Shown here one piece after another: positions 17,652 to 26,987 of a stretch of DNA of 64,000 nucleotides (position 1 is its first letter; each line of letters starts with the position of its first letter). Below the pieces are notes generated by a model. It saw only the letters and a list, made by a program, of their open reading frames with translations. It did not search any database and was not told the origin of the DNA. This stretch comes from Clostridiales bacterium (GTDB taxonomy: Bacteria; Bacillota; Clostridia; Lachnospirales; UBA12420), in contig DMOI01000041.1 of NCBI GenBank assembly GCA_003452395.1, positions 8,824 through 72,823 on the forward strand. Reading direction: 5' to 3'. The translations under genes and the position numbers were made by a program.

Positions 17652-18662
17652 TCATTTTTTTACGGTTTCAACAAAGTTAAGTCCAAAATGTTGATACGTA
17701 AGTTTTGTTGCAATTCGTCCTCGTGGTGTTCTATCAATATATCCAAGTTTTATAAGATAAGGCTCATACACATCTTCTATCGTTCCTGCATCTTCGCCAA
17801 TCGATGCAGCTAGAGTATCAAGTCCTACAGGCCCACCTGAATACTTGTCTATTATGCAAGTTAGTAGCTTTCTATCTACATCATCAAGTCCAACTGTATC
17901 TATCTCTAAAGCATTTAAAGCCTCATTTGCTACGTTCTCCGTTATAACACCATCATGCATAACCTGAGCAAAATCTCTCACCCTCTTAAGTAATCTATTT
18001 GATATTCTCGGGGTTCCTCTAGACCTTCTTGCTAATTCTTTTGCACCTGTTTCATCTATTCCCACTGATAATATCTTCGAAGAACGATTCACAATTTGAG
18101 TTAACTCTTCATTATCGTAAAATTCGAGTTTATGAATCACTCCAAATCTATCCCTAAGCGGAGATGATAGTAGTCCTATCCTTGTAGTTGCACCTATTAG
18201 CGTAAATTTAGGTAACTCAAGTCTTATAGACTTTGCGCCCGGCCCTTTACCTATAATTATATCAAGTGCATAATCCTCCATAGCAGGATACAAAACCTCT
18301 TCTATTGTCTTATTTAACCTATGTATTTCATCAATAAAAAGGATATCATTCTCGTCAAGACTAGTCAAGATAGAAGCCAAGTCCCCAGGCTTTTCTATTG
18401 CTGGTCCCGATGTTATCTTTATATTCCCCTTCATCTCATTAGCTATTATCCCTGCAAGTGTAGTCTTTCCAAGCCCCGGAGGACCATATAGCAAAACGTG
18501 ATCGAGCGGCTCACTTCTCTGCCTAGCTGCTTGTATAAAAATATTTAGATTCTTCTTAATCTTACTCTGCCCAATATACTCATTAAGACTAACAGGCCTA
18601 AGCTTAGGCTCTAAATCCTTATCCTCACTATCAATATCCGCAGTAATTATCCGTTTTTTCAA
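17652..18662 (-). CDS. ruvB: Holliday junction branch migration helicase RuvB
   Basis: A 336-residue AAA+ motor that drives branch migration with RuvA. Walker A is GPPGLGKTT (about 60-68), Walker B is ILFIDEIHR, sensor 1 is IGATTR, and the C-terminal winged helix ends with [16 protein letters not shown]. The start is a TTG at 18662 with GGGGAGG 8 bases upstream. ruvA and ruvC are not adjacent in this window, unlike the common ruvAB arrangement. The gene is bounded upstream by a repeat-rich gap. Confidence 0.97.
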   Translation of the reverse strand: MKKRIITADIDSEDKDLEPKLRPVSLNEYIGQSKIKKNLNIFIQAARQRSEPLDHVLLYGPPGLGKTTLAGIIANEMKGNIKITSGPAIEKPGDLASILTSLDENDILFIDEIHRLNKTIEEVLYPAMEDYALDIIIGKGPGAKSIRLELPKFTLIGATTRIGLLSSPLRDRFGVIHKLEFYDNEELTQIVNRSSKILSVGIDETGAKELARRSRGTPRISNRLLKRVRDFAQVMHDGVITENVANEALNALEIDTVGLDDVDRKLLTCIIDKYSGGPVGLDTLAASIGEDAGTIEDVYEPYLIKLGYIDRTPRGRIATKLTYQHFGLNFVETVKK

Positions 18663-18728
18663 TAAAATCGCCTCCCCTCAGTTTTATAACTTGTTTTTTA
18701 TTTATTACAACCACTACTACCCTCACCC

Positions 18729-18759
18729 TACCCTCTCCCTACAACAAAGGGAGAGGGTA
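18729..18759. repeat. REP-like hairpin
   Basis: TACCCTCTCCCT / AGGGAGAGGGTA, a perfect 12-bp stem with a 7-base loop. CCCTCACCC...GGGAGAGGG hairpins of this kind are dispersed intergenic repeats in many bacteria. Confidence 0.6.
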
Positions 18760-18894
18760 ACCAACTCTTTATCTTTTATTTTTTTTGTTTTTTATTTTTT
18801 GTTTTTTATTTCTTATTTCTTATTTTTTATAAATTTGCGAAGCTCCTTACTCACAATCGTGCGTGTGACGCGATAGCGAAGTAGCTAAGTTTGT

Positions 18895-18968
18895 GAGCCA
18901 TCCCCCTTAAAGGGTAAGGGGTTAGGGGTTTTGAGTTTTTTTGTTACTTTTTTTTGAAAAAAAGTAAG
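18895..18968. repeat. Dispersed intergenic repeat, copy A
   Basis: A block GCCATCCCCC...GGGTTAGGGG followed by GAG-T7-GTTAC-T8-G-A8-GTAA, whose last part forms a TTACTTTTTTT / AAAAAAAGTAA hairpin. The same order of elements, nearly identical in the last 35 bases, recurs at 44972-45039 before tyrS. Confidence 0.6.
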
Positions 18969-19012
18969 AGAGCTTTTTTATATTTATTACTTTTTTAAAA
19001 GCAAAATACTCC

Positions 19013-20134
19013 TCATTCAAACAAAGCCTCCACAAATTGCTCCGCATCGAATTCTTGCAAATCTTCAATGCCTTCCCCAACCCCAATATACCTCACAGGA
19101 ATACTGAGTTCCTTATTTATTGCCACCACAATACCACCCTTAGCAGTACCATCAAGCTTAGTAAGTATAAGTCCATCTATATCAACTATCTCCCCAAAAA
19201 GCTTCGCCTGTTGCAAAGCATTCTGCCCTGTAGTCGCATCAAGTACAAGCAGCATCTCCTTCTGGGCTTCTGGATACTCCTTCTCTATTATCTTATATAT
19301 CTTTTTCAATTCATCCATAAGGTTTTTCTTATTATGGAGTCTCCCCGCTGTATCACAAATCAACAAATCTATCTTCCTAGCCTTCGCAGCTGCTATCGCA
19401 TCAAATACAACTGCCCCAGGATCTGCACCCTCTTTATGCTTTATTATATCTATATTTGCCCTATTAGCCCATTCCGCAAGCTGCTCTATCGCAGCGGCCC
19501 TAAATGTATCGGCAGCAGCCAGTAAAACCTTCTTTCCCTCTTTTCTATACTTACTTGCAAGCTTTCCAACGCTTGTTGTTTTCCCTGCTCCGTTTACACC
19601 AATTATAAGCATTACCTTTTTGCCTGTACCTTCATTTATTTCTTTTTTATCAGAACCAATTAAGATCCTCACAATTTCTTCTTTAAGCAAACTTTTTATC
19701 TCACTTGGCTCCTTAAGTCTACCATCTTTCGCCTTTTGTCTCAAATCTGCTATTATATCAAGTGTCGCGGCAACACCGATATCTGCCATAATAAGCTGCT
19801 CCTCAAGCTCCTCGAAAAGTTCTTCATCAATCTTTGTAAAACCTTTTAGTACGTTATCTATATTACCTATTATGTTGCTCTTAGTTTTAGAAAGACCTTT
19901 AACTAACTTCTGAAAGAAATTTTCTTTCTTTTCTTCTATCGTAACCTCTTCTTGCATTTCTTCTTGTATTTCTTCTATATTTCTTTCTTCAACTTTTATT
20001 TTATCCTCTACAATATCATGAGTTTTGTCCTCTACTTGTACTTCCTTTTTTTCTCCCTCATTCTCTTTCCAAGTCACTGGAATAATCTTTTTTTCTTCCT
20101 CTTTCTTCTTAAATATATTATCAAACAATCCCAT
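19013..20134 (-). CDS. ftsY: Signal recognition particle receptor FtsY
   Basis: A 373-residue SRP receptor GTPase that docks ribosome-SRP complexes at the membrane. The N-terminal A domain (1 to about 75) is highly charged, with Lys/Glu runs such as EIQEEMQEEVTIEEKKE. The NG domain follows: G1 GVNGAGKTTSVGKLA (about 179-193), DTAGR, and TKLDGTAKGG near the C-terminus. The ATG at 20134 has AAAGGGG upstream. It ends the smc-small membrane protein-ftsY operon, a standard Firmicute order except for the extra 83-residue gene. Confidence 0.97.
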   Translation of the reverse strand: MGLFDNIFKKKEEEKKIIPVTWKENEGEKKEVQVEDKTHDIVEDKIKVEERNIEEIQEEMQEEVTIEEKKENFFQKLVKGLSKTKSNIIGNIDNVLKGFTKIDEELFEELEEQLIMADIGVAATLDIIADLRQKAKDGRLKEPSEIKSLLKEEIVRILIGSDKKEINEGTGKKVMLIIGVNGAGKTTSVGKLASKYRKEGKKVLLAAADTFRAAAIEQLAEWANRANIDIIKHKEGADPGAVVFDAIAAAKARKIDLLICDTAGRLHNKKNLMDELKKIYKIIEKEYPEAQKEMLLVLDATTGQNALQQAKLFGEIVDIDGLILTKLDGTAKGGIVVAINKELSIPVRYIGVGEGIEDLQEFDAEQFVEALFE

Positions 20135-20156
20135 TATTGTACCCCTTTCATCAATA

Positions 20157-20408
20157 TTAATTATACTTTTGCCAAACTTTTCTTATCAAACCCAAAGACT
20201 GCGTTGATAAGTAGAAACCTATTACTGGTATTAATGCACTAAAAAATACATTCTGTGTATTTACACTTTTCATGAACATTACAGCAATTATGTAAGTTAT
20301 AAAGCATATAAAAATCACCCTCGTCTTACTTGTCTCCCATAACTTGTCCGTCTCTACTTTTTTATTCCTTTCTTCTATTATTAATATTCTTTTTTCTAAG
20401 TCTTTCAT
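20157..20408 (-). CDS. Small two-helix membrane protein between smc and ftsY
   Basis: An 83-residue protein that I do not recognise. The first 30 residues are a charged, coiled-coil-like helix (EKRILIIEERNKKVE). Two hydrophobic segments at about 31-46 and 54-70 follow, then a basic tail. It starts 3 bases after the smc stop with GAAGGG upstream and ends 22 bases before ftsY, so it is clearly part of the operon. Function unknown. Confidence 0.7.
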   Translation of the reverse strand: MKDLEKRILIIEERNKKVETDKLWETSKTRVIFICFITYIIAVMFMKSVNTQNVFFSALIPVIGFYLSTQSLGLIRKVWQKYN

Positions 20409-20411
20409 CTT

Positions 20412-23400
20412 CTACCCTTCCACTTCCTCAAGCTTCACCGAAATCACCTTACTGATTCCCTTCTCCTGCATCGTCACCCCATACAGGTAGTCCGAAATCT
20501 CCATCGTTCCCTTTCTATGAGTTATAACTAAAAATTGCGTATTCTTCGAGTAGTTTTTTATGTAGTTTGCATACCTCGTAACATTTGCGTCATCTAAGGC
20601 TGCCTCTATCTCGTCTAGCACGCAAAATGGTGATGGTCGTAGCTTTAATATCGCAAATAATAGTGAAATGGCTGTTAGTGCTTTTTCTCCGCCTGATAGT
20701 AGCATAATGTTTTGAAGATGCTTTCCTGGTGGCTCGACAACTATTTCTATGCCTGATTCTAGTGTATTCTCTTCATTTACTAGTTTTAGATGGGCTCGAC
20801 CTCCACCAAACATTTCTTTAAATATCTCATCAAAATTCTTATCTATTTCTTTAAATTCGTACTCAAATTGTTTTTGCATGGCTTGTAATAATTCTCTTAT
20901 TATTTCTTCTAGTTTTTTCTCTGCCTTCTGTATGTCGTCTCGTTGATATACAAGAAAATCATACCTTTCCTTTATCGTCTTATATTGCTCTATCGCATCT
21001 AGGTTTACATTGCCAAGCCTTTCAATCTGTGATTTATATTCTCTTATGCTTTCCTTTGCTTTATTATAGCTAAATTTATCATTTTCATGGGCTTTTGCCT
21101 CATCATATGTAAGTTTATATTTTTCAAACAACTGTTCTTCTATGTTTTCCATTTTTATTTTGTACTCTACGTTACTATTTTCAAGCTTGTATATCTTGTC
21201 TTGAGTTGCATTAATCTTAGTACTTAGCTCTATTATCTCTTCATCTGCTACTTTCATCTTATTTTCAAAATCGATAAAAGTTTTTCCATCTACTTCTGTT
21301 TTTTTAGATAGCCCTATAATAATATCTTTTTCTATCTGAATCTTTTGGATTAAAAGTTTCTTAGCTTCTACGTTCTTATCTATTAAAACATTATGACCTT
21401 CTATCTTTGTTTCCAACTCTTTTACTTCGTCAGCTATTCCCGAAACTTCCTGTTCTAGCCTGCTTTGTTCTTCTTTCCCTGTTGTATTTTTTTGCATGAT
21501 TCCCGAAAGCTCTACTTTAATGGTAGTAATCTCTTCCGTTATATTAAATTTTGAGAGTTTCTCCGCATCAAGTGAGCTCCTATGTGTTTCTATCTTTTGT
21601 TTACTTTCCTCAATATTTTCTTCTACCTCTTTTACTTTCATTTCTTTATATTTAATTTCTTCCTCTATTTCAATAAGTTGTTTTTTTATGCTTGCCTTCT
21701 CGAGAGTACTCCTGCTATTTTTCTCTAAGCTATCGCTCTTTGCTCTTTCTATCATTTCATAATTATTTTTTATTTTCACAAGTTCATATTCTAGATTTTG
21801 AAGTTCTTTATTCTTTATTATTAATTCGCGTTCTTCTAATTGTTTACTCTCTGTTACTTTTTTAATATCCTCATGTTGTCTATTTATGTCTACTTCAAGT
21901 TTTTCTATATTTACTTTTAACACTTCTATTTCACGACTACGTGTAAAAAGATTTGCAGTATTTGAAGAAATACTTCCTCCTGTTACAGAACCCCCTGCAT
22001 TAAACACTTCTCCCTCAAGAGTCACTACTTTATATGCATATTTATACTTTTTAGCAAAGATTATAGCGTTTTCTATATTATCTATTACTATAGTTTTGCC
22101 TAACATACTATCTACTATGGAACTGTATATATCTTCACACGTTACAAAATCACTCAGAACTCCAAGTACACCTGCCTCTAGTAAAATGTTTTTTGCTAGA
22201 CTCTTTCTCTCATTTGATTTTACAGAACTAATAGGTAAAAATGTGGCTCTTCCATGTTTGTTTTGTTTTAGAAAATCAATTACCTCTTTTGCAGTTTTTT
22301 CCTCATCTACAACTATATTTTGTACTCGTGCCCCAAGCGCCACATCCACCGCAATTTCATAGCCTTCATTAACATTAATAAGTTCGCCAAGCACGCCACA
22401 TATACCTTTCCACTTTATTTCATTATTTTTCTTTAGCTCTAAAATGGTCTTTATGCTTTTACCATAACCTTCGTGGTGATTTTTCATATCAACGTATACA
22501 TTATGTTTTGAGCGTATATTACTTAGATCTTTACTACTTTCTCTTTCCTTATTCTGCAGATTTATTATCTCTTTTGCATATTCAGTTTGTTTATTCGTAA
22601 GTTCTGATATCTTATCTCCTACATTTTTCTTTTGCAAAAGATATAAATCAAGTTGTTTTTTGTTTACTATGATTTCGTTATCTATTCCAAGGGCAGTCTT
22701 ATCAGTATTTGCTATTTCACTTATAAGTGATGCCAGCTTTTCTTTCAAACTATCTACTACAAATATAAGTTTTTCTTTTTCAGTCTTTAAATCATACGAC
22801 TTATTTATTTTATCTGCTATATCAGTTTTTATATTTTCCAAATCATTTTCTTTATCTTTTGTCGCAGTATCTAGCATTTCATAATGTTCTTGCTTTAGTA
22901 ATAACAGTTGCTCCTTCTTTTCTATGTTAGATAAAATAATTTTATATTCTGCACTAACCTTTGATAATAGTTCTTGCTTTAATTTTAATGCATCTAGGAG
23001 AGAATTTTTTCGTTCATTTAACTCCTTTATACCTGACTGTGCATTATTTATTTTTTCTTCTATTATTTTGGTTTCTCCATCTTTTCTCTCAACTTCAAGC
23101 TCCAAATGTGAAAGCTCTCTTTTTTTATTTTCCATTTCTTCTTTTACTTTATTATGCTCTTCATACAACTTAGTCTTGTCCGATTTTACTTGCAAAAGCT
23201 TATCACTTGCACCCACATTTTCCTTTTTTAAAGCGTCTTCCTTACCTTCTATATTATCTACCTGCTCTTTAGCTTTTTTATAATCATATATGTATATATT
23301 TAACTCATCTTCTTCTAGCTTTTCTTTAATAATCAGATACTTCTCGGCCTTCTCTGATTGCTCACACAAAGGTTCTATTTGATTCGTGAGTTCTGACACA

Positions 23401-23981
23401 ATATCATTAACTCGAGTTAGATTTTGCTTTTCTTCATCTAGCTTCTTTTCAGTATCCTTAAGCCTTATCCTATACTTACTTATACCCGTAGCTTCCTCAA
23501 AAAAGCTCCTACGTTCAGCAGGCTTGTTATTGAGAATCTCATCTATTTTACCTTGCCCTATTATTGAATATCCTTCTTTACCTATTCCCGTATCGTAAAA
23601 AAGGTCATAGATATCCTTGAGTCTACACGCAGAGTCATTAATTAAATACTCAGCTTCTCCAGATCTATAAACTCGCCTTTTAATCTCAACCTCGTTAAAC
23701 TCAGTATTTAATTTACCTTGCGAATTATCGATATGCATGCATACCTCAGCCATACCAAGTGGTTTTCGAGTTTGTGTACCAGAGAATACTATCTCATCCA
23801 TCTTTGCACCACGCAAAGATTTCGCACTCTGCTCACCCAAAACCCATCTTATAGCATCTGCGATATTTGATTTTCCACTTCCATTTGGTCCAACTATGCA
23901 CGTTATTCCATCATCAAATTCTAGATTAAGTTTATCCGCAAAAGATTTAAAACCTTTTATCTCAAGTCGTTTTAGTTTCAA
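20412..23981 (-). CDS. smc: Chromosome segregation protein SMC
   Basis: A 1189-residue condensin ATPase. The N-terminal Walker A is GPNGSGKSN (32-40) with the Q-loop region after it. Two long antiparallel coiled coils (about 170-490 and 680-1010) flank a hinge (about 510-660, with KWKGICGVLGELI). The C-terminal head carries the ABC signature LLSGGEKALTA and the Walker B VLDEIEAALDD. It compacts and individualises chromosomes with ScpA/B, which are not in the window. In Firmicutes smc usually follows rnc directly. Here a HepT/MntA pair and a short frame are interposed. Confidence 0.98.
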   Translation of the reverse strand: MKLKRLEIKGFKSFADKLNLEFDDGITCIVGPNGSGKSNIADAIRWVLGEQSAKSLRGAKMDEIVFSGTQTRKPLGMAEVCMHIDNSQGKLNTEFNEVEIKRRVYRSGEAEYLINDSACRLKDIYDLFYDTGIGKEGYSIIGQGKIDEILNNKPAERRSFFEEATGISKYRIRLKDTEKKLDEEKQNLTRVNDIVSELTNQIEPLCEQSEKAEKYLIIKEKLEEDELNIYIYDYKKAKEQVDNIEGKEDALKKENVGASDKLLQVKSDKTKLYEEHNKVKEEMENKKRELSHLELEVERKDGETKIIEEKINNAQSGIKELNERKNSLLDALKLKQELLSKVSAEYKIILSNIEKKEQLLLLKQEHYEMLDTATKDKENDLENIKTDIADKINKSYDLKTEKEKLIFVVDSLKEKLASLISEIANTDKTALGIDNEIIVNKKQLDLYLLQKKNVGDKISELTNKQTEYAKEIINLQNKERESSKDLSNIRSKHNVYVDMKNHHEGYGKSIKTILELKKNNEIKWKGICGVLGELINVNEGYEIAVDVALGARVQNIVVDEEKTAKEVIDFLKQNKHGRATFLPISSVKSNERKSLAKNILLEAGVLGVLSDFVTCEDIYSSIVDSMLGKTIVIDNIENAIIFAKKYKYAYKVVTLEGEVFNAGGSVTGGSISSNTANLFTRSREIEVLKVNIEKLEVDINRQHEDIKKVTESKQLEERELIIKNKELQNLEYELVKIKNNYEMIERAKSDSLEKNSRSTLEKASIKKQLIEIEEEIKYKEMKVKEVEENIEESKQKIETHRSSLDAEKLSKFNITEEITTIKVELSGIMQKNTTGKEEQSRLEQEVSGIADEVKELETKIEGHNVLIDKNVEAKKLLIQKIQIEKDIIIGLSKKTEVDGKTFIDFENKMKVADEEIIELSTKINATQDKIYKLENSNVEYKIKMENIEEQLFEKYKLTYDEAKAHENDKFSYNKAKESIREYKSQIERLGNVNLDAIEQYKTIKERYDFLVYQRDDIQKAEKKLEEIIRELLQAMQKQFEYEFKEIDKNFDEIFKEMFGGGRAHLKLVNEENTLESGIEIVVEPPGKHLQNIMLLSGGEKALTAISLLFAILKLRPSPFCVLDEIEAALDDANVTRYANYIKNYSKNTQFLVITHRKGTMEISDYLYGVTMQEKGISKVISVKLEEVEG

Positions 23982-23998
23982 AATAATTCATTCCCTTC

Positions 23999-24118
23999 TC
24001 AAATTAATCCGTCTACCTCATCATTTATCCTCTTAAAAAATTCAACCATATAATTATGCCTTTCCTCTGCTATTTTCTTGCCTTCTTTTGCTAAATCTCC
24101 TATTTGCTCATCTCTCAA
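23999..24118 (-). CDS. Possible short gene or remnant upstream of smc
   Basis: An open frame of 39 codons from a TTG at 24118, overlapping the mntA stop by 11 bases and ending 17 bases before smc. It encodes a charged helical peptide (EEGKKIAEERHNY-like composition, ending INDEVDGLI). There is no good ribosome binding site and no ATG until residue 23. It may be the tail of a lost gene of the inserted toxin-antitoxin module or simply spacer. Low confidence as a real gene. Confidence 0.25.
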   Translation of the reverse strand: MRDEQIGDLAKEGKKIAEERHNYMVEFFKRINDEVDGLI

Positions 24119-24413
24119 ACACGACTTTACCCACCCTATCAATATGTTCCTTTAAATCCTTATTGCTAATAGTTTCATAATTCACAATGTCAAACAGGTA
24201 TGGCATTGGGCTTTCTTCTTCTAAAATAGTATGAAGCCTTGCTACTGTCCCAAATGAAATGCTATCCCCAAATATAGCAATGTCAATATCTGATCCTTGC
24301 TTATAGTTCCCTTTTGCACGCGAACCGAATATAACAGCTTTTTTTATTTCTTCGAACTGTGCAATTTTTTCTGTTATGAATTTTGTATCATCTTCTCTAA
24401 GTCCAAAATTCAT
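24108..24413 (-). CDS. mntA: MntA-type nucleotidyltransferase antitoxin
   Basis: A 101-residue minimal nucleotidyltransferase. The polymerase-beta fold motif GSRAKGNYKQGSDIDIAIFG (about 30-49) contains the GSRA helix cap and the DxD metal ligands. In HEPN/MNT modules this protein neutralises the HEPN ribonuclease, in the studied case by adding AMP to its active-site Tyr. It overlaps the upstream hepT-like gene by 4 bases (ATGA), the usual translational coupling of such pairs. I infer a toxin-antitoxin or defence role from that pairing. Confidence 0.85.
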   Translation of the reverse strand: MNFGLREDDTKFITEKIAQFEEIKKAVIFGSRAKGNYKQGSDIDIAIFGDSISFGTVARLHTILEEESPMPYLFDIVNYETISNKDLKEHIDRVGKVVFER

Positions 24414-24805
24414 AGCAGTTCACCCATCTTTATATAAAGTTCATTTAGTATTACGTAGTAATTATTTCTAATCAACTCTTCTGCTTGATTAATCAAATTT
24501 TCATCATAAGTATGTGCCATTAAATTTCTTTTTTCTAGTGCATCAATCCACGCATGTCCATCCATTACAAGACTAGACTGAAATGCAGATTGTATTGTTT
24601 CTCTCGGACTTTTTACTTCAAATCCCTGTTCCTCAAGGTAATCTTTCATGGTCTTCCATCCAAGTTCAAATGTGTACTCAAAACATTGCACAAGTCCTTG
24701 CTTTTCAAATTTATTTAGTTCAGGTTTCTCAACAAATTCAGTTAATTGTGTAATCGCCTTTTTGAAATTGCCAAATCTTTGTTTCCACCTAATATCTTCT
24801 TTCAT
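24410..24805 (-). CDS. hepT: HepT-like HEPN toxin (HI0074 family)
   Basis: A 131-residue all-helical HEPN protein of the HI0074 substrate-binding subfamily. The diagnostic RX4HXY motif is visible as RNLMAHTY near residues 92-99, where Arg and His form the RNase site and Tyr is the AMPylation target in studied pairs. GLVQCFEYTFELGWKTMKDYL is the conserved early helix. The ATG at 24805 has GGAG 9 bases upstream. It lies only 6 bases after rnc, so the pair is likely read from the plsX-rnc transcript. It appears inserted into an otherwise conserved rnc-smc-ftsY cluster. Confidence 0.85.
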   Translation of the reverse strand: MKEDIRWKQRFGNFKKAITQLTEFVEKPELNKFEKQGLVQCFEYTFELGWKTMKDYLEEQGFEVKSPRETIQSAFQSSLVMDGHAWIDALEKRNLMAHTYDENLINQAEELIRNNYYVILNELYIKMGELL

Positions 24806-24811
24806 AAGCTA

Positions 24812-25561
24812 TCACTCCTCCAGTATCTTAAAATTCTCCAACGCTTCTTTTGCTGCGTTTTGCTCTGCTTCTTTCTTAGATTTTCCTGTTCCAATTCCAA
24901 TAACTTCATTACCATGCATAACTTGTGATACAAACTCTTTGTCATGTGCGGGACCTTTTTCTTTTATAATATTATATTCTATTTTTTTATTGCTTTTCTT
25001 TTGCAGTATCTCTTGCAGTCGAGTTTTTTCATCATTTATACTAAAGTTAAAATCAACCTTTTCAATTATATACTCTTCTACAAATTTTTTTACCACACTA
25101 TAACCACCATCTAGGTAAATAGCTCCTACTAAAGCCTCAAGGGCATCAGCAAGAATAGATGGTTTATTTCTTCCTCCACCTAGATTTTCACCTTTTGCTA
25201 GATATATATAGTTTCCAAGATTTATTTTTTTAGCAAGTCTAGCAAGAGTCGATTCACAAACCCCATTTGAACGCATTTTAGTAAGCTGACCCTCAGGCAC
25301 ATCTGTGTATTTACTATACAAATATTCACTAACAATAATTTCGAGCACAGCATCCCCTAAAAACTCAAGTCGCTCGTTGCTCTCAAATTTCGCCCCATTA
25401 TTTTTGGCATCATTAACATAAGACCTATGCATCAAGGCTTTCTTTAAAAGTGTAGTATCCTTAAATTTATATCCTATTTTTTCTTCTAAAACATCTTTTT
25501 TTTCGTCTGTTTTTGATGTCATCTTCTTTATTTTATCAATTATATTATCTATTTGCTTCAA
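24812..25561 (-). CDS. rnc: Ribonuclease III
   Basis: A double-strand-specific endoribonuclease for rRNA and mRNA processing. The catalytic domain has the signature NERLEFLGDAVLE and a second metal-ligand block ILADALEALVGAIYLDGG, followed by a C-terminal dsRBD (KEAEQNAAKEAL). I prefer the TTG start at 25561, 8 bases after AAGGG. A GTG at 25570 overlapping the plsX stop is an alternative, and the frame is open to 25636. The upstream plsX and downstream smc are the usual neighbours. Confidence 0.95.
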   Translation of the reverse strand: MKQIDNIIDKIKKMTSKTDEKKDVLEEKIGYKFKDTTLLKKALMHRSYVNDAKNNGAKFESNERLEFLGDAVLEIIVSEYLYSKYTDVPEGQLTKMRSNGVCESTLARLAKKINLGNYIYLAKGENLGGGRNKPSILADALEALVGAIYLDGGYSVVKKFVEEYIIEKVDFNFSINDEKTRLQEILQKKSNKKIEYNIIKEKGPAHDKEFVSQVMHGNEVIGIGTGKSKKEAEQNAAKEALENFKILEE

Positions 25562-25562
25562 A

Positions 25563-26588
25563 TCACTCACCCTTTTCTTCTTCCTTATCGTTCTCCATCT
25601 TTTTAGCAATTTCATTTGCAATATCTTGTTCAACAAATTTTACACATTGATTTAATGCCGCCTGTATATCACTTGCTTTAGAACTTCCATGCGCCTTTAC
25701 AACTAGATTTTCAAGCCCCAGAAGTGGAGCTCCACCGTATTCCGAATAATCAAAAATTTTCTTTATATTTTTAAAAGCACCTATGGCAAACAATGCCCCT
25801 ATTTTAGACATTATGCTGCTATTTAGCTCTTTTTTAATAAGTCCGAATATATCTTTCACTAAACCTTCACTATGCTTTAAAATAATATTTCCAACAAAAG
25901 CATCGCAAACTATTATGTCTGCTTCCCCTCTAAATATATTTCTTGCTTCCAAGTTTCCTGTAAAATTTAAGTCAGAATCCTTTAAAAGTTTAAAAGACTC
26001 GCGCACTAGCTCATTTCCTTTTTTATCTTCTGTTCCTATATTTACAAGCCCTACTCTAGGCTCTTTTACACCGACTACATTTCTAAAATATATCGACCCC
26101 ATTTGGGCAAATTGTTTTAAATAAATCGGCTTCGCATCTACATTCGCTCCAACATCTATAAGTAAAGAGATACCATTAAGTGTAGGAAACATACAAGCAA
26201 GTGCAGGCCTTTTTACACCTTTGATCCTACCCACTATAAGCGTACTACCTGCAACAAGAGCGCCTGTGTTACCAGCAGATATAAAAGCATCAATCTTTTT
26301 TTCTTTCAACATATATAATCCTATAACCATTGAAGATTGTTTTTTAGTTTTTATAGCTTCAGTTGGAGAATCATCATTAGATATGATTTCCGATGCATCT
26401 ACTACATCTATCATATCCTGCGAATACTTATATTGTAAAAGTTGACTATATATTAGATCTGCCTTACCAACCAATATTACCTTTACCTTATTTTTATTAA
26501 TAAATTCAACTACTCCTTTTACAATCTCTGTTGGTGCATTATCTCCACCCATTGCATCAACAGCAATCTTTATTTCACTTATATTCAT
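25563..26588 (-). CDS. plsX: Phosphate acyltransferase PlsX
   Basis: A 341-residue PlsX that converts acyl-ACP to acyl-phosphate, the first step of phosphatidic acid synthesis in Firmicutes. The KIAVDAMGGDNAP opening, EAIKTKKQSSMV, SAGNTGALVA and the later ADIIVCDAFVGNIILK are all family hallmarks. The C-terminus is an acidic, charged tail. Normally fapR precedes and fabD follows plsX. Here a 56-codon gene precedes it and rnc overlaps or abuts the stop, an arrangement seen in several Clostridia. Confidence 0.96.
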   Translation of the reverse strand: MNISEIKIAVDAMGGDNAPTEIVKGVVEFINKNKVKVILVGKADLIYSQLLQYKYSQDMIDVVDASEIISNDDSPTEAIKTKKQSSMVIGLYMLKEKKIDAFISAGNTGALVAGSTLIVGRIKGVKRPALACMFPTLNGISLLIDVGANVDAKPIYLKQFAQMGSIYFRNVVGVKEPRVGLVNIGTEDKKGNELVRESFKLLKDSDLNFTGNLEARNIFRGEADIIVCDAFVGNIILKHSEGLVKDIFGLIKKELNSSIMSKIGALFAIGAFKNIKKIFDYSEYGGAPLLGLENLVVKAHGSSKASDIQAALNQCVKFVEQDIANEIAKKMENDKEEEKGE

Positions 26589-26640
26589 TATATCACCCCT
26601 ATGTTTTACTATTCTATCCCTAATAACTTATTATAGCATA

Positions 26641-26681
26641 TATAGAAAAAAATTCAAGCACAGCTTGAATTTTTTTCTATA
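26641..26681. terminator. Bidirectional-type terminator upstream of plsX
   Basis: A perfect 19-bp inverted repeat (TATAGAAAAAAATTCAAGC and its complement) with a 3-base loop and T-run in both directions. On the minus strand it ends the 56-codon gene just before plsX. Confidence 0.85.
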
Positions 26682-26695
26682 TATGTGGCTTTTTG

Positions 26696-26866
26696 TTACA
26701 TTAACGCATCTTCTAATTTGTCTAAATGCTCAATTGGAAAATGTTTCAAAAGCTGTTTATACTGATTTTGTGTAAGTCCTTCTAAGGTAGTATAAATTTT
26801 TATTTTTCCATCTATATCTGCATTTTGAAACTCCTCACTTACTTCTCTAAATTCCTTAGTATCCAT
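26696..26866 (-). CDS. Small hypothetical protein of 56 residues
   Basis: An open frame of 56 codons starting MDTKEFREVSEEF and ending LDKLEDALM. AAAGGAG lies 7 bases before ATG 26866, and a strong terminator begins 15 bases after its stop, so it looks like a complete monocistronic gene. It is predicted helical, acidic and soluble, with the helix LTQNQYKQLLKHFPIEHL. I do not recognise the family. It lies between plsX and the divergently transcribed D,D-carboxypeptidase gene. Confidence 0.7.
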   Translation of the reverse strand: MDTKEFREVSEEFQNADIDGKIKIYTTLEGLTQNQYKQLLKHFPIEHLDKLEDALM

Positions 26867-26987
26867 ATATTTCTCCTTTCCAGTGTTTTTTTTTATAATT
26901 TGAGATTGTGATATTGCTTTTTTATGCTTTTTCTATTATAATAAATTAGTTGAGATTTATTATAGTTTATTTATGGGGGATAGATAG

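Larger units (their letters stand above)
18663..19012. other. Repeat-rich intergenic gap between ftsY and ruvB
   Basis: No gene is visible. It holds a 12-bp hairpin of CCCTCTCCC/GGGAGAGGG type (18729-18759), homopolymeric T/A tracts, a GC-richer block at about 18835-18895, and the repeat unit at 18895-18968 that recurs upstream of tyrS. Confidence 0.6.

Noticed and set aside
19068..19913. A 281-codon plus-strand frame opposite ftsY
   Set aside because: Complement of a conserved gene with no start signals. The same applies to frames opposite secD (12915-13514), smc and rny.
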